From Otis tarda (Eukaryota; Chordata; Aves; Otidiformes; Otididae): a DNA stretch of 64,000 nucleotides. The position numbers and the translations under genes are program-made. The stretch spans positions 70,982,463 to 71,046,462 of the forward strand of contig CM048554.1 in the NCBI GenBank assembly GCA_026413225.1, in the 5' to 3' direction. How positions within the stretch are numbered: the first letter of the stretch is position 1; each line of letters starts with the position of its first letter. Below are positions 11,624-21,760 of the stretch, piece by piece. The notes under the pieces were generated by a model, which was not told the origin of the DNA, made no database searches, and worked only from the letters and a program-made list of their open reading frames with translations.

Positions 11624-13410
11624 GTGTTGATTTTTCTCCTTAATTTCTGATTTAAACATAGCATCTAAGAAGTTCAGGGTTTCTTTGGAATGAGATTTCA
11701 GTGTAAACAGGCTGCTTCATCTTAAGATAACATATGGATATTGTGTACATAATTATCAACTGGGAGTTGTGGAAAGAGCAGTTCCTGTGAGAGGCATTCA
11801 GAATCACAGAAGATCAGTATGGAAGCAGAAATTTCTCAAATCCTGAGATCTGGAATGTAACATAATTATAACAGAAGGAAAAGATTTGGAGGGGTGGGAG
11901 GATGTTGTTTTTTGGTGTTAGGCTTGCTTTTTTTTTTTCAGAAGAGAGGTTATTTTTTTTGCATAATTACTACACTTCACATATTTCTTCTCATTGGAGA
12001 TCCTACTTACAGTCCTGTCCATTTCCATACGCAGGCTGTAAAAAAAAAAAAATCCTTCCAGAATGTTTGATCGTATTTTGATGACTCTGCTACAGAAATC
12101 TGACCAGCATCTATTCACAGCATTTACTCTGAATATCTGAGAAGTATTTAATACATTACTCTTGAGTTATTCTAAAACAGGTGAAAAAAAGTTACTTTGT
12201 TAAAACTGAGGCGATCCCAGAACAGTCAGAGTTCGGGTAGTTACCTTAGACACTATGGTTTACAGGATAAAGACTCTCTCCACTACCTCATTCTCTGAGT
12301 TTTGGTTTGTTTTGGGTTTTTTTGGCAGTTGGTGTTTTGTACATGTTTTCTACACTTTTTGAACACAGAAGACATCATTTCACAGAAAGTTTGCTTCCAT
12401 TTCCTATCTGGGAAATTAGATAACATTCATCCCAAATTCTCAGTGAACTGACACATGAAATTATAGACCTGAACGTGTGTGGTATGATTGGAAAATACCA
12501 AACCTACTAATACAAGAAGGGAAGGACTCAGAAAGTGCTTATTAATCTAACCTCATTAGGGGCATCACTGATTTAGAAATTAAAAAGTAAACACAAAGAA
12601 CAAGAAAGAAGTAAGACACAATGCAATATATGTTCCCCTAAGCTAGAGCATGCCAGATCAGCCTGATATCTTTAATAACAATCATTTTTTTAGGGTAGAT
12701 GCAGTCCAAAAAGAGTGCATAAATGGCATTTTATTAAGCTATTTAGCGATAGGCTTATTTGGGAAATTATTTAATTGAAGAGCAGTGGAATTTGCATAAG
12801 GGTTGTAAAGTGAGTAATAAACTGATGGATGTGAAGACAGCTCTTCTTGGAAGTTAAGGTCTTAGAAATGAAGAAGAGAGCTAATTCATTTAATTCCTTG
12901 AGTACCACTGATGGAACAGACTTAATTTTCTATTTTCATGGTTTGGGACAAAAAGTAGTGAGGTGTTCTGGTGGTGGAAAGTTAACATATCAAAACAAGG
13001 GAAAGGATTGGCTTGTTGGACAGGAAGAAATGTGTTACATTTACGTCCAGGCTGAAGCATTGCAAATGCAATCGCACAAAATGCAAGTCATGTACTTCAG
13101 GACTTAAGACAGGAACTTCTGCTAGAAGATATGAGTTTAACAGCTGGAAATGACCAAGGATGGAAAAGACTGCTGCATTGGCTAATTGGAGGATAAATAC
13201 TAGTAAAACTGTAAGACACTTTTGTTAAGATTACTTTTTTTCATGGAACAGAATTTCTGCTTTCTGTAAACTCCAATAACCGTGAAATTTACCTGAGGAG
13301 CCAGGATGAAATATCATGCTCTCAAGAGATAGGCTATGTACAGTCTGAGAAACACTGTTTTGATGTATCCCATTATGACAATGTTCCACTGTGATCCCTG
13401 ACAGGATTTG

Positions 13411-13470
13411 GGGTTTTTTGCTTTTTTTTTTTTTTGTGGTTTTGCAGTTTGGTTTTCTTTTTTTTCTTTT
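13411..13470. repeat. T-rich tract
   Basis: Contains a run of fifteen T followed by TGTGG and further T-rich sequence. No element end or gene is attached to it. Confidence 0.7.
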
Positions 13471-13925
13471 GCAAAACTTTCTAACTCACAAATCCAATCA
13501 TTTCAGCAGACGAAACCACAAGGTAGAAGATAATTCTGAAAAACATCTCTAGGGCCAGGTGTGAAGTCCTTTGAAGTAAATGGAAAGAGTCACATTAACT
13601 TCAGTGTTCTTTAGTTACAAAATATAGAACATAAAGGCTATTTTAATACATATTTTCTGCCTATAATTAGGTGGTTTTGATGGAATTTAAGAGAGAAAAA
13701 GCAGGGAGGGATAAAGATAGTATTTAGGTAGCGGTAACGTAGGCATCCTGATAACCTAATCATGCAGCAAGTTACTGAGCCAGATACACCATTCGGTGCT
13801 AGTCCAAAAGATTACTCAGTCTCTGGGTAAAATTAATTAACCTTTAAGTCCCACTTAACTAAATCCTTCTTTACAAGTGTCTACCTCACTGTGACAGCTT
13901 TAAGCTGTTTACAGTCCTAAGAGGG

Positions 13926-13943
13926 GGAGAGAGAGAGAGAGAG
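13926..13943. repeat. (GA)n microsatellite
   Basis: A pure GA run of nine units following a G-run. It is short and is a likely length polymorphism. Confidence 0.85.
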
Positions 13944-14334
13944 CTGAAAGCCTAGTATGTGCCTCTCCACTGATAAAATGTATGCTGTGTATTTATTGAC
14001 TTGCAAATTTTGACAATAAAATAAACATGAAAGTGGAGGTCATTTCAAGGTTTTGTTGTACTTTTGTTATAATTCACTACCCTGCTACAGTGGTTTTGGA
14101 AACAAAACACTAGTTGCCACAGCTATCAATTAATACACACCTGTTTTATAGAGAAAGTGTTGATTTTATTTCTTACAGCTTATCTTTTATAAGAATATGG
14201 ATAACCCAAGAAAACCAGTTTGGAACAATTATGTTTGAGAATTCTGAAAATCCTGCTTAGACACAAAAGTTTCTGTTGTTCCCAGAAAACAAGGGAAATC
14301 AGGAAAGTAATATGTAATTGTAATTTGCTAAGGG

Positions 14335-15106
14335 ATTCACAGAATCACAGAATCACAGAATTATCAAGATTGGAAAAGACCTAAAAGATCATCCAGTCCA
14401 ACCATCACCAATACTTCTCAGCTAATCATATCCCTCAACACAACATCCAAACATTTCTTGAACACCCCCATGGTCGGTGACTCCACCACCTCCCTGGGCA
14501 GTGCATTCCAGTGCCTGACTACCCTTTCCGAGAAGTAATATTTCCTAATGTCCAGCCTGAATCTCCCCTGGCGCAGCTTGAAACCATTGCCTCTAGTTCT
14601 ATCACTGTCTACACGAGAGAAAAGGCCGACCCCTAGCTCACTACAACCTCCCTTCAGGAAGTTATAGAGAGCTATAAGGTCTCCCCTGAGCCTCCTCTTC
14701 TCCACACTGAACAATCCCAGCTCCCTCAGCCCTCCTCTGAACGCGTTCCAGGGCCTCAATGTCTTTCCTGCAGTGAGGGGCCCAAAACTGAACACAATAC
14801 TCGAGGTGCGGCCTCACCAGTGCCGAGTACAGGGGGACAATTACCTTCCTGTTCCTGCTAGTAACACTGTTTTTGATGCAAGCCAGGATGCCGTTGGCCT
14901 TCTTGGCCACCCGGGCACACTGTCGGCTCATGCTCAGCCGAGCATCAATCAGTACCCCCAGGTCCGTTTCCTCCACACAGTCCTCCAGCCACTCCGCCCC
15001 AAGCCTATAGCGCTGCCTGGGGTTGTTGTGGCCGAAGTGCAGGACTCGGCATTTGGTCTTGTTGAACCTCATCCCATTGGCTTCAGCCCAGCTCTCCAGC
15101 CTGTCC
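14335..15106 (-). mobile_element. CR1 LINE fragment of a second 3'-end subfamily (772 bp)
   Basis: The left end on the plus strand is ATTCACAGAATCACAG, then TTATCAAGATTGG and GATCATCCAGTCCAACC. These differ from the TCATCTAGTCCAACC 3' ends of the other copies, so this is a different CR1 subfamily. The element points left and is 5'-truncated at about 15106 (end of the CTCTCCAGCCTGTCC block). No target-site duplication was found. Confidence 0.93.
14418..15106 (-). pseudogene. CR1 ORF2 C-terminal remnant
   Basis: Two minus-strand frames together give the CR1 ORF2 C-terminus. One (14662-15072) carries [15 protein letters not shown], then [16 protein letters not shown], then the [14 protein letters not shown] block. 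The other (14418-14795) carries [30 protein letters not shown], and a stop after RDMIS. They are joined by a deletion near 14729-14736. The roughly 50 bp that normally lie between VQRRA and LRELGLF are missing, and the frame shifts. A short GGCT or similar microhomology at the junction would fit slippage. The rest is well preserved. Confidence 0.85.
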
Positions 15107-17439
15107 TACAGTATTGGAACACTGAACTAGAAGGACACTTCTGTGTCATTGAGACAACCTGACAACAGTATGGTACTATTTTAGGAAGCAGAGAAAAGCA
15201 ACATGCAAATTTTAGGAGATCATCTGTATCTTTGTAATTTGCCAAGTAAATCTCAAACAGATTATAATAAATAATTATTTTATTTAAAAAGATGAACAAA
15301 TACACAAATTAGCATAAGCCAAGCTGCTACATAAGTTCTGAAAGCTAATTAAAGAAAGGACTTCTTTTTGCCATAGCGGAAAGCAAGGTCATAAGTAGAA
15401 ACATGATTAATATGTCTAAAGCATCAAAGCACTGGATATTCAAAGCAAGAAATGAAACTAATAAAATTGAACTATGGATGAGAAAATTACTTTGTCAACT
15501 TAAATCATGAAAAGTTACAGAGGAGTCAGATTTTTCCTGTTTGCGATACTTAGCCAATGTTTCAAAAATATATAGTGTGATTTTTTTTCTACTGAAGGAC
15601 AAAAAGATCTGTAGGATGTGAGTGTCTGTGGGGCAGAATCTGCTTTGATCTCAGATTCTTGCAAGAATAAATTGTCCAAACATACAGTCATTGTATCTTG
15701 GCTCTCCTTCAGAAAGTATAGTAATACTTATTAAAAATCTGATGTATCATGTTCTCCTCTGGTTTCTTATTAATTTATTTTGTTTCATCCCTTCTGACAA
15801 CAACACATAATCTTTCCAAAGACTTTGTGCAAAGGTGGGACAGTTAAAACTTACACACCAGCAGCTTCTGAACACCACCACTTTACACTCCAAAAAATTT
15901 ACAGACTAATAAAAGGGTAACTGGGATTTACTTGTAGGAAACTAATAAATAAGCAGTTCCCACACCAACAGCCACGACTTAGGCACATAGACAAAATCAG
16001 AATTGAAGGAGACCTTCATTAAAACAAATATTGCTTCACTGTGGTGGGAAAGGCTGACAGTTCAGACATTTTGAGAACAAGTAGTGTGGATAAAACTTTA
16101 TCTATCAAAGTTCTTAGCAGTCTGGTGTAAGACCAAATTCTTGCTTATTTATTGCATGTCTTTGGCAATTGACACAGTAAAAACAAGCAAATTGTATATG
16201 GCCATTAGTTCCCCTGGCCATTACTGGCTCCTCCAGGGTAAACACACTGCAGCTGGAAAACATGACAGAAGATCTCAGTAACACTGGGACAGAGAACATG
16301 GGGGAGGAACCATGGTTGAGTTCCACAGACTCCGCTGATCTCCTCAAATTGAAGAACAAGGGTAAACAGACCCGTCTCAGAGATTGTCCTCATAGCTATG
16401 AGGAACTGATCTCTTCATCTCACAGAGATATAGGGCTGTTTGGGAACAGCAGACCCACAGAGCAGATATCTTTATGTTTTACCAGTGAGAAAGAGAGCAG
16501 TATGGAGAAGTCATGTCAGGGAAGCACAATTAACTGTTCAATCAGTACTTGGACCTTGCCCCTAGTTCTGGGAGGAAAAATTGTTAGGAGCACTAAATTT
16601 TGTGTGGATCACAGAAACTGAATGCTCGCTTTGGAGGATTTTTACACGTTACTTCAAATAGTTTATACGTTGAGTGCTGTGGCAATTGCCATCTTATTTG
16701 TCATGCTAGATCTTAAACTGTGTTTTGGCAGGATGTAGCAAGACAAAGTCTCTGACAATTTAATGAGATGGTTTTGGCTTCTGCACAAAGGCAGAAAAGA
16801 AGCCAAAGGCACACCAGTTCCAAGTTGTGAGCTCCTGTCAAAGCTAGTGTCTCAAGGATATTAAGTACACAAAGTATGCGTATGGTATCAGGACATCCAA
16901 TTTTAAATAAACTTTTCCTCACAAAACAAGAATCCCAACTCCTACCCAGTGTCCTCTATCCCATTGCCATTGGGAGTCCAAGAAAACCTGCAAGACTCTG
17001 CAACACTGGGTTTCCAGCCTTGTGCACAGCCCAGCCTTGCATTAGGGAGTATTTACCGGCATCTATCTACAGCTAGATTTTCCATAGACCCTAAAAAAAA
17101 CCTGAGAATTAAGAAACACAACATCAGCTTTTCAGCAGACTGCCTTGCATGTACACCATTTGCCTTACAACAGAGCAATTACTCACGCATGTGCAAAGCA
17201 CACACCTACCCTATGTCCAGACAGATCTGAACTCTCCAGGAGTAAACCTCCCATGCACAAATGCCCCCTGAGCTGCCCCATGGCAGGTGTGCCAAATTGC
17301 CTCAGGTCATCACTAGCAGCAGTTCTACCAGGAAAAGGAGAAAAGCAACAAACATTTGGGCACATTCTCCTCTGTCAGCAGCTCCTGAAGGCAAGTGGAA
17401 TGTCAACAAAACCCAAGGTCTGTGTTAATAGGAAGAAGG
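15107..17439. other. Unique sequence, no gene seen
   Basis: AT-rich and repeat-poor. The most open segment is 16262-16621 (119 codons, Ser/Glu-rich, begins MTEDLSNTGT). It shows no family I know, has no clear donor at its end, and sits in otherwise non-coding context. I leave it uncalled. Confidence 0.5.
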
Positions 17440-17687
17440 AAAGGAATAATCATAGAATCATAGAATGGTTAGGGTTGGAAGGGACCTTCAAAGGTCATCT
17501 AGTCCAACCCCCCTGCAAGAAGCAGGGACATCTCCGAATAAATCAGGTTGCTCAGAGCCTCATCCAGCCTGGCCTTGAATGTTTCCAGGGATGGGGCATC
17601 CACCACCTCTCTGGGCAACCTGTTCCAGTGTTTCACCACCCTCACTGTAATTTTTTTTTCCTAATATCTAATCTAATAAAGGAATAA
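17440..17687. repeat. 10-bp direct repeats flanking the CR1 (target-site duplication)
   Basis: AAAGGAATAA occurs at 17440-17449 directly before the CR1 tail and again at 17678-17687 directly after its truncated end. The match is exact over ten bases and the positions coincide with both element ends. I read it as a target-site duplication. Confidence 0.75.
17450..17677 (-). mobile_element. CR1 LINE, short 3' fragment (228 bp)
   Basis: The left end is ATCATAGAATCATAG followed by TGGTTAGGGTTGGAAGGGACC, the CR1 3' end in minus orientation. It runs through the ORF2 C-terminal block that includes the GGGCAACCTGTTCCAGTG sequence and breaks off at about 17677. It is close in sequence to the copies at 5.9 and 30.6 kb. 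The original ORF2 stop region has drifted. It is flanked by a 10-bp target duplication. Confidence 0.93.
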
Positions 17688-19630
17688 ATTAGTCTAATTA
17701 CAGAAACTCTATGATGACCTTATCTACAAAGGAGATGGAAATCACTTGGTAAATCTGGAAATAAAAGATGCCGGGGAACACTGTCAGAGAGGGAAAAATC
17801 ATCCACAGAGTAGATTTCTCATTACAGCACAAGAGAGTGCAAAACATTGACAGTTACCTATGCCTGACGCACCAAAAAAAAAAAAAACAACCAACCAGTT
17901 AGTTTTGATGCAACCACCTTACAGTACAAAGGGGTTGTAGAGGTAGGTCTTAGAGTCCTGTTTTTCAGTGACTAGGGAGAGCATGTCACCCAGGACCATG
18001 ATCCACTGCAGGAAGTACACTGTATAGTGGTGTTCCCTTTTCGTATTAGTTAGAATTTGCTTTACCTAAATTACAGTGGCTTTTAGTGAGCCAAAAATAA
18101 GACAGGTGAAAGGAACTGATAGATGCATATGCTTTACTTAAATAACTATAGCTTTTAGCAAGCAAAGACCCTGCCAGGTGAAAGGAACAGATAGAAGCAA
18201 TACCAATAAAACTTTCCTATAAGTCTTTTATTGTTACTCTATAAAATAGCTTTTCTAAAATGTGCAAGACAAACAAAAATCCTGGGTTGTTTGCTGTGGT
18301 AGATGAGTTTATTTACTATGTTTAGGACAAGCAGAATAATTCATTCATGGCTTTACTTTTTGTTTTTGTGGATCAGCCAGCTGTTCTGTGCTTAAGCCAA
18401 TAAAAATGTTGCTCATATGTTCAAGAAAAGCAGCAAATATAATATGAAGAACCATCCAAAACAAGTACCTACTAAAAGTAGGTTGCTTAGTCTCTTGGAA
18501 ATCATATTAAACAGTGATTTGAATGTCAAGTTAATAGAGAGATACAATTTGTATCTGCATTTTAACTTACAACTTCAGAATTTTTCCACATTTAAACCAC
18601 AATGGATTATGCGTGTAGGTTTTCTGGTAGATTTAGGTGTTGCCATGAGGAAAGTTTCTGGGACAGAGATTACAGAAAAAAGCCCTTACTGATTAGTTTA
18701 TGAATCAAAGAAACATATTTCATATTTTGTAATCCTGAAGTCTGCCACAGCATTTGGAAGTCATCTATCAATATAAAACTTAATGACAAGATAAATTTAA
18801 TTCCTTTTACTGTAAATTTTTCTTCCAGTGACAGCAACTCCAAGAAGGCACCAAGGAAAGATCTCCATCAGCTACTAAGTCAGTGTGGCTTTAGAAAGCA
18901 GTTTCCTAAATCTTCTGCGGTTGCTGTCCAGCTTTGCAAGAGCTTGATGAAAGACGTATTACACTGGCTCATGGTTCCAACTGTTGCAGTTACAGAATTA
19001 GCACATCAAAAAACTTCTGGAGGGGAGTTCGGCATCCTTAGAAGCCCTAGAACAATTACCTGTTAAAGGAACAGACTGGCACATCAAGGGTACATCCAAG
19101 GTCTCCCCTCCTTTTTATCAATATTAACAGCAATCTAGTTTTCCCACTGACATCTCCTATTGTTACTTTAAGATATTGCATATGACTGCTTCAGCTACCA
19201 TGTTGAAGATCACATCTTTCCCCTCTGCCAAGAGTTTAGTTTGTACTTGTCTGTGTTTCTAGTCTCAAAGGAGCATCTTAGTGATCTCCTTCAATTTCCT
19301 GTCTGTATTTTTGTTGGTGTTTTATCCCCTTGCCTTCCTTCACCAAAGATGGTTACACATAGTAAAATGCCAGACTGTTGGGATCCAACCTTGGATCTTG
19401 CTTCTTCTCACAGGATCTCATGCAGAAAAGCATCTTCTTTCCTTCACCATGAACTATGTGGACATGCATTACTTACAGTCCCTTCAGAGGTTCACCTATA
19501 TCTTCAAGTCCCTTCGGCAGTTCCCCAGACCATGAGACACGTAGTTACTACCTCAATTTCTTACAGTGAAAGGCACAGGGCTTATTTCATAATTAACCTA
19601 GAGATTTTTGTGGGTGGAAATCATGAGCTA
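17688..19630. other. Unique sequence with one tandem duplication, no gene seen
   Basis: AT-rich DNA with a 13-base A-run near 17874-17887 and the 72-bp duplication at 18059-18202. A 91-codon frame at 18417-18692 has no recognisable product. Confidence 0.5.
18059..18202. repeat. 72-bp tandem duplication, about 80% identical units
   Basis: Unit 1 (18059-18130) and unit 2 (18131-18202) have exactly the same length. They share GCTTTAC at the start, GCTTTTAG in the middle and the block CAGGTGAAAGGAAC near the end, with scattered substitutions between. The divergence shows an old event. It matches no retroelement I recognise. Each unit could carry a regulatory site, but nothing in the sequence proves that. 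Confidence 0.75.
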
Positions 19631-19782
19631 TAGAATCACAGAATATTTTGTGTTGGAAGGGACCTTTAAAAGTCATCTAGTCCAATCCCTCCTGCAAGGA
19701 GCAGGGACATCTTCAATTAAATCAGGCTGCTCAGAGCCCCGTCCAACCTGACCTTGAAAGTTTCCAAGGTTGGGGCAGTCCC
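19631..19782 (-). mobile_element. CR1 LINE, very short 3' fragment
   Basis: Begins TAGAATCACAG and contains GTTGGAAGGGACC, TCATCTAGTCCAATCC and GAGCAGGGACATC, the CR1 3' end in minus orientation. It ends about 150 bp in, after the GGGGCAGTCCCC segment. More diverged than the 17.4- and 30.6-kb copies. Confidence 0.88.
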
Positions 19783-21017
19783 CTATGTACTTCTTCAAAA
19801 CACTAATCAATAAATTCACCCTCAAACTAACAGTTTAACACTTGTCTGTTTTATAACTGGAGTAAAAGGTATCAGCAACACAAAAGAAGATCCAAAGTAT
19901 ATCCAAAAGCTGTTAGATACAATTGGATCCAAACATCAAAAATTCCACTTGGGATCTTTAAAAGTCCCTTAAAACACGAAATACACTTTCATCCTTTTAA
20001 AAGGCTATATTTTTGCAACTGATGGTTTCAGAAGTTTTGAAATATGGCTTCATCTGTTGACTAGAGCATCATCTCACTAAAACATCTTAAATATATTAAC
20101 AGTGTTACAGGAACATTGAGCATCTTAGCTTTCTGCTGTGAGAAATTACACTCTTCTGCTGAGTAAGCAAGCACCCTAGATTATATCTTCATTGTACAAC
20201 TGTTTGAAAAACTGAATTTCTCCCCTGAGGATTTGAAACATGTGTTTTGTTCCATCAAAATGGGGCTTCAAGTTCTTTTCCTCTCCTGTTTTCAAAATGT
20301 ATCTAATATAATATATCAAAGCTGAAACAAAATACTTCAGTAAGGTAAATATAAAATGTCTAGGTGATAACTTTTAGAAAATGTTGACAAGATTGGTATT
20401 TTCCTGAGAAATGCTTTTATGTTATCACATCAGTATTTTGTATGGAGAAAATATTCACTTGGACCATGACAGTCCCTTCATCAAAATTATTTTGATAGCT
20501 ATTTTAGTTTATTGAAACATCCCATAAAGAAAGTCTGTGCTACAAAGTGTATCGCATTATGATTCAGTGTACCTGACTTTATCCTCTGTCAGCAGTATAG
20601 GTCATTGAAGTTTCTACACGGGTATGCTCTTTGTCTGCACATCTTTATTTTCTGCCTTTTTACCCATAAGTACAAAATGAGTAAAGAGTATGAACATTGT
20701 CCTACTTGTAATTATCAACATCTAATTAGTGAAAAACCTTTCCAGAAATATAACAAAGGTAAAGTATAGATGCTTGTGAGTCCTATAAGAAAATGTAAAG
20801 TTTTCTGTCATGTCTATATCATGCTCATCACAAATTTTCAGAGTGAGCTCCCCCTATTTAAAGTAGTGACAAGAAGTAAAGGAATTCATTGTGCTTTGTA
20901 AACTGGGGACAGCTTGTTACTGGCTATAACTCCACATCAGGGTAACTCAGTAAATTGCTTTAGGGTTACTTCTGACACACACTTCTGCAAGCAAGAAAAG
21001 AATCAAGATAAATATGG
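19783..21017. other. Unique AT-rich sequence, no gene seen
   Basis: No repeat or coding signal recognised apart from the CR1 fragment that follows. The exact left edge of that fragment is uncertain by some tens of bases. Confidence 0.5.
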
Positions 21018-21612
21018 AGAAACTGCAGCAGTAGACAACGGAATATCTACCGATGTCATTTACCTGAACTTCCTTAAAGCCTTTGACATGGTTCCCCACA
21101 ACATTCTTGCTGCTAAATTGTAGAGATATGGATTTGATTGATAGACTGTAGATGGCTAAAGAATTAGCTGAACAACCACATCCAAAGAGTTAGAGTCAAT
21201 GGCTCAATGTTCAAGTGAAAACAAGTAGTGTCCCTCAAGGGTCCCTACTGAGACAAGTACTATTTAATATCTTCATTAATTACACAGATAGTGGGATTGA
21301 GTGCACTCTCAGCAAGTTTGCAGACAATACCAAGCTGACTGATGCAGTTGATTTGCTTGACAGAAGGGATGCCATCCAGAGGGACCTTAACAGGCTTGAG
21401 GAGTGGGCCCATGTGAACCTCATGAAATTCAACAAGGCCGAGTACAAGGTCCTGTACCTGGGTCACGGCCATCCTCAGTGTAAGTGGAGACTGGGAGAGG
21501 AATGGTTTGAGAGCAGCCCTGTAGAGAAGGACTTGGGGGATATGGGTGGATGAAAAATCAGATATGAGCTGGCAATGGGCGTTTGCAGCCCAGAAAGCCA
21601 ACTGTGTGCATC
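21018..21612 (+). mobile_element. CR1 LINE internal fragment lacking both ends
   Basis: This is the only chicken-type CR1 on the plus strand in the window. It covers the middle of ORF2 and then ends in the block that would read [13 protein letters not shown]. The C-terminal region, the 3' untranslated region and the octamer tail are all absent. CR1 copies normally keep the 3' end and lose the 5' end, because reverse transcription starts at the 3' end. This copy was therefore cut after insertion, or moved as part of a larger rearrangement. It is more diverged than the 30.6-kb copy. Confidence 0.88.
21018..21612 (+). pseudogene. CR1 ORF2 remnant (reverse transcriptase palm)
   Basis: Plus-strand frames show STDVIYLNFLKAFDMVPHNI (the palm block containing the first catalytic Asp region), then SSVPQGS, and then LSKFADNTKL. 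The last is the family's FADD catalytic motif with the second Asp changed to Asn. After KAEYKVLYLGHGHP and VEKDLGD the frame is lost. Stops interrupt the segment between about 21121 and 21215. It is non-functional. Confidence 0.85.
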
Positions 21613-21743
21613 TCTCTTGAGTAGTGTGCAACTGGAAGTAAACATACCAAACTAACAGAATTTTAATGCAGCTCAGTATATGTGGCAAGAAAGAGAAAGA
21701 AATTAAAGGTCACAATTATATGTTTTGGTAGCACCCTGAGGAG

Positions 21744-21760
21744 AAAAAAAAAAAAAAAAA
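21744..21760 (+). repeat. A17 homopolymer run
   Basis: A pure run of seventeen A between GAG and GACATG. It is not at the end of a recognisable element. Confidence 0.85.

Larger units (their letters stand above)
6986..14334. other. Long unique stretch, no gene seen
   Basis: About 7.3 kb of AT-rich DNA. I recognise no coding domain, RNA gene or named repeat. It holds a pyrimidine-rich tract (7678-7862), a T-rich tract (13411-13470), a GA microsatellite (13926-13943) and a short palindrome (11604-11623). A 125-codon open frame at 8622-8999 is Lys/Arg-rich at the start and hydrophobic at the end. It has no homology I recognise and is probably chance. Confidence 0.55.

Noticed and set aside
12560-13210. 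Possible decayed retroelement
   Set aside because: Some translated pieces looked vaguely like a LINE thumb region (CKCNRTKCKSC), but no ordered series of matches could be made.
16262-16621. 119-codon Ser/Glu-rich frame beginning MTEDLSNTGT
   Set aside because: It looks somewhat protein-like, but I know no family for it, the end lacks a donor, and no neighbouring exon was found.
19241-19633. 130-codon frame
   Set aside because: Overlaps another frame of similar quality and runs up to a CR1 insertion. No domain or splice support.
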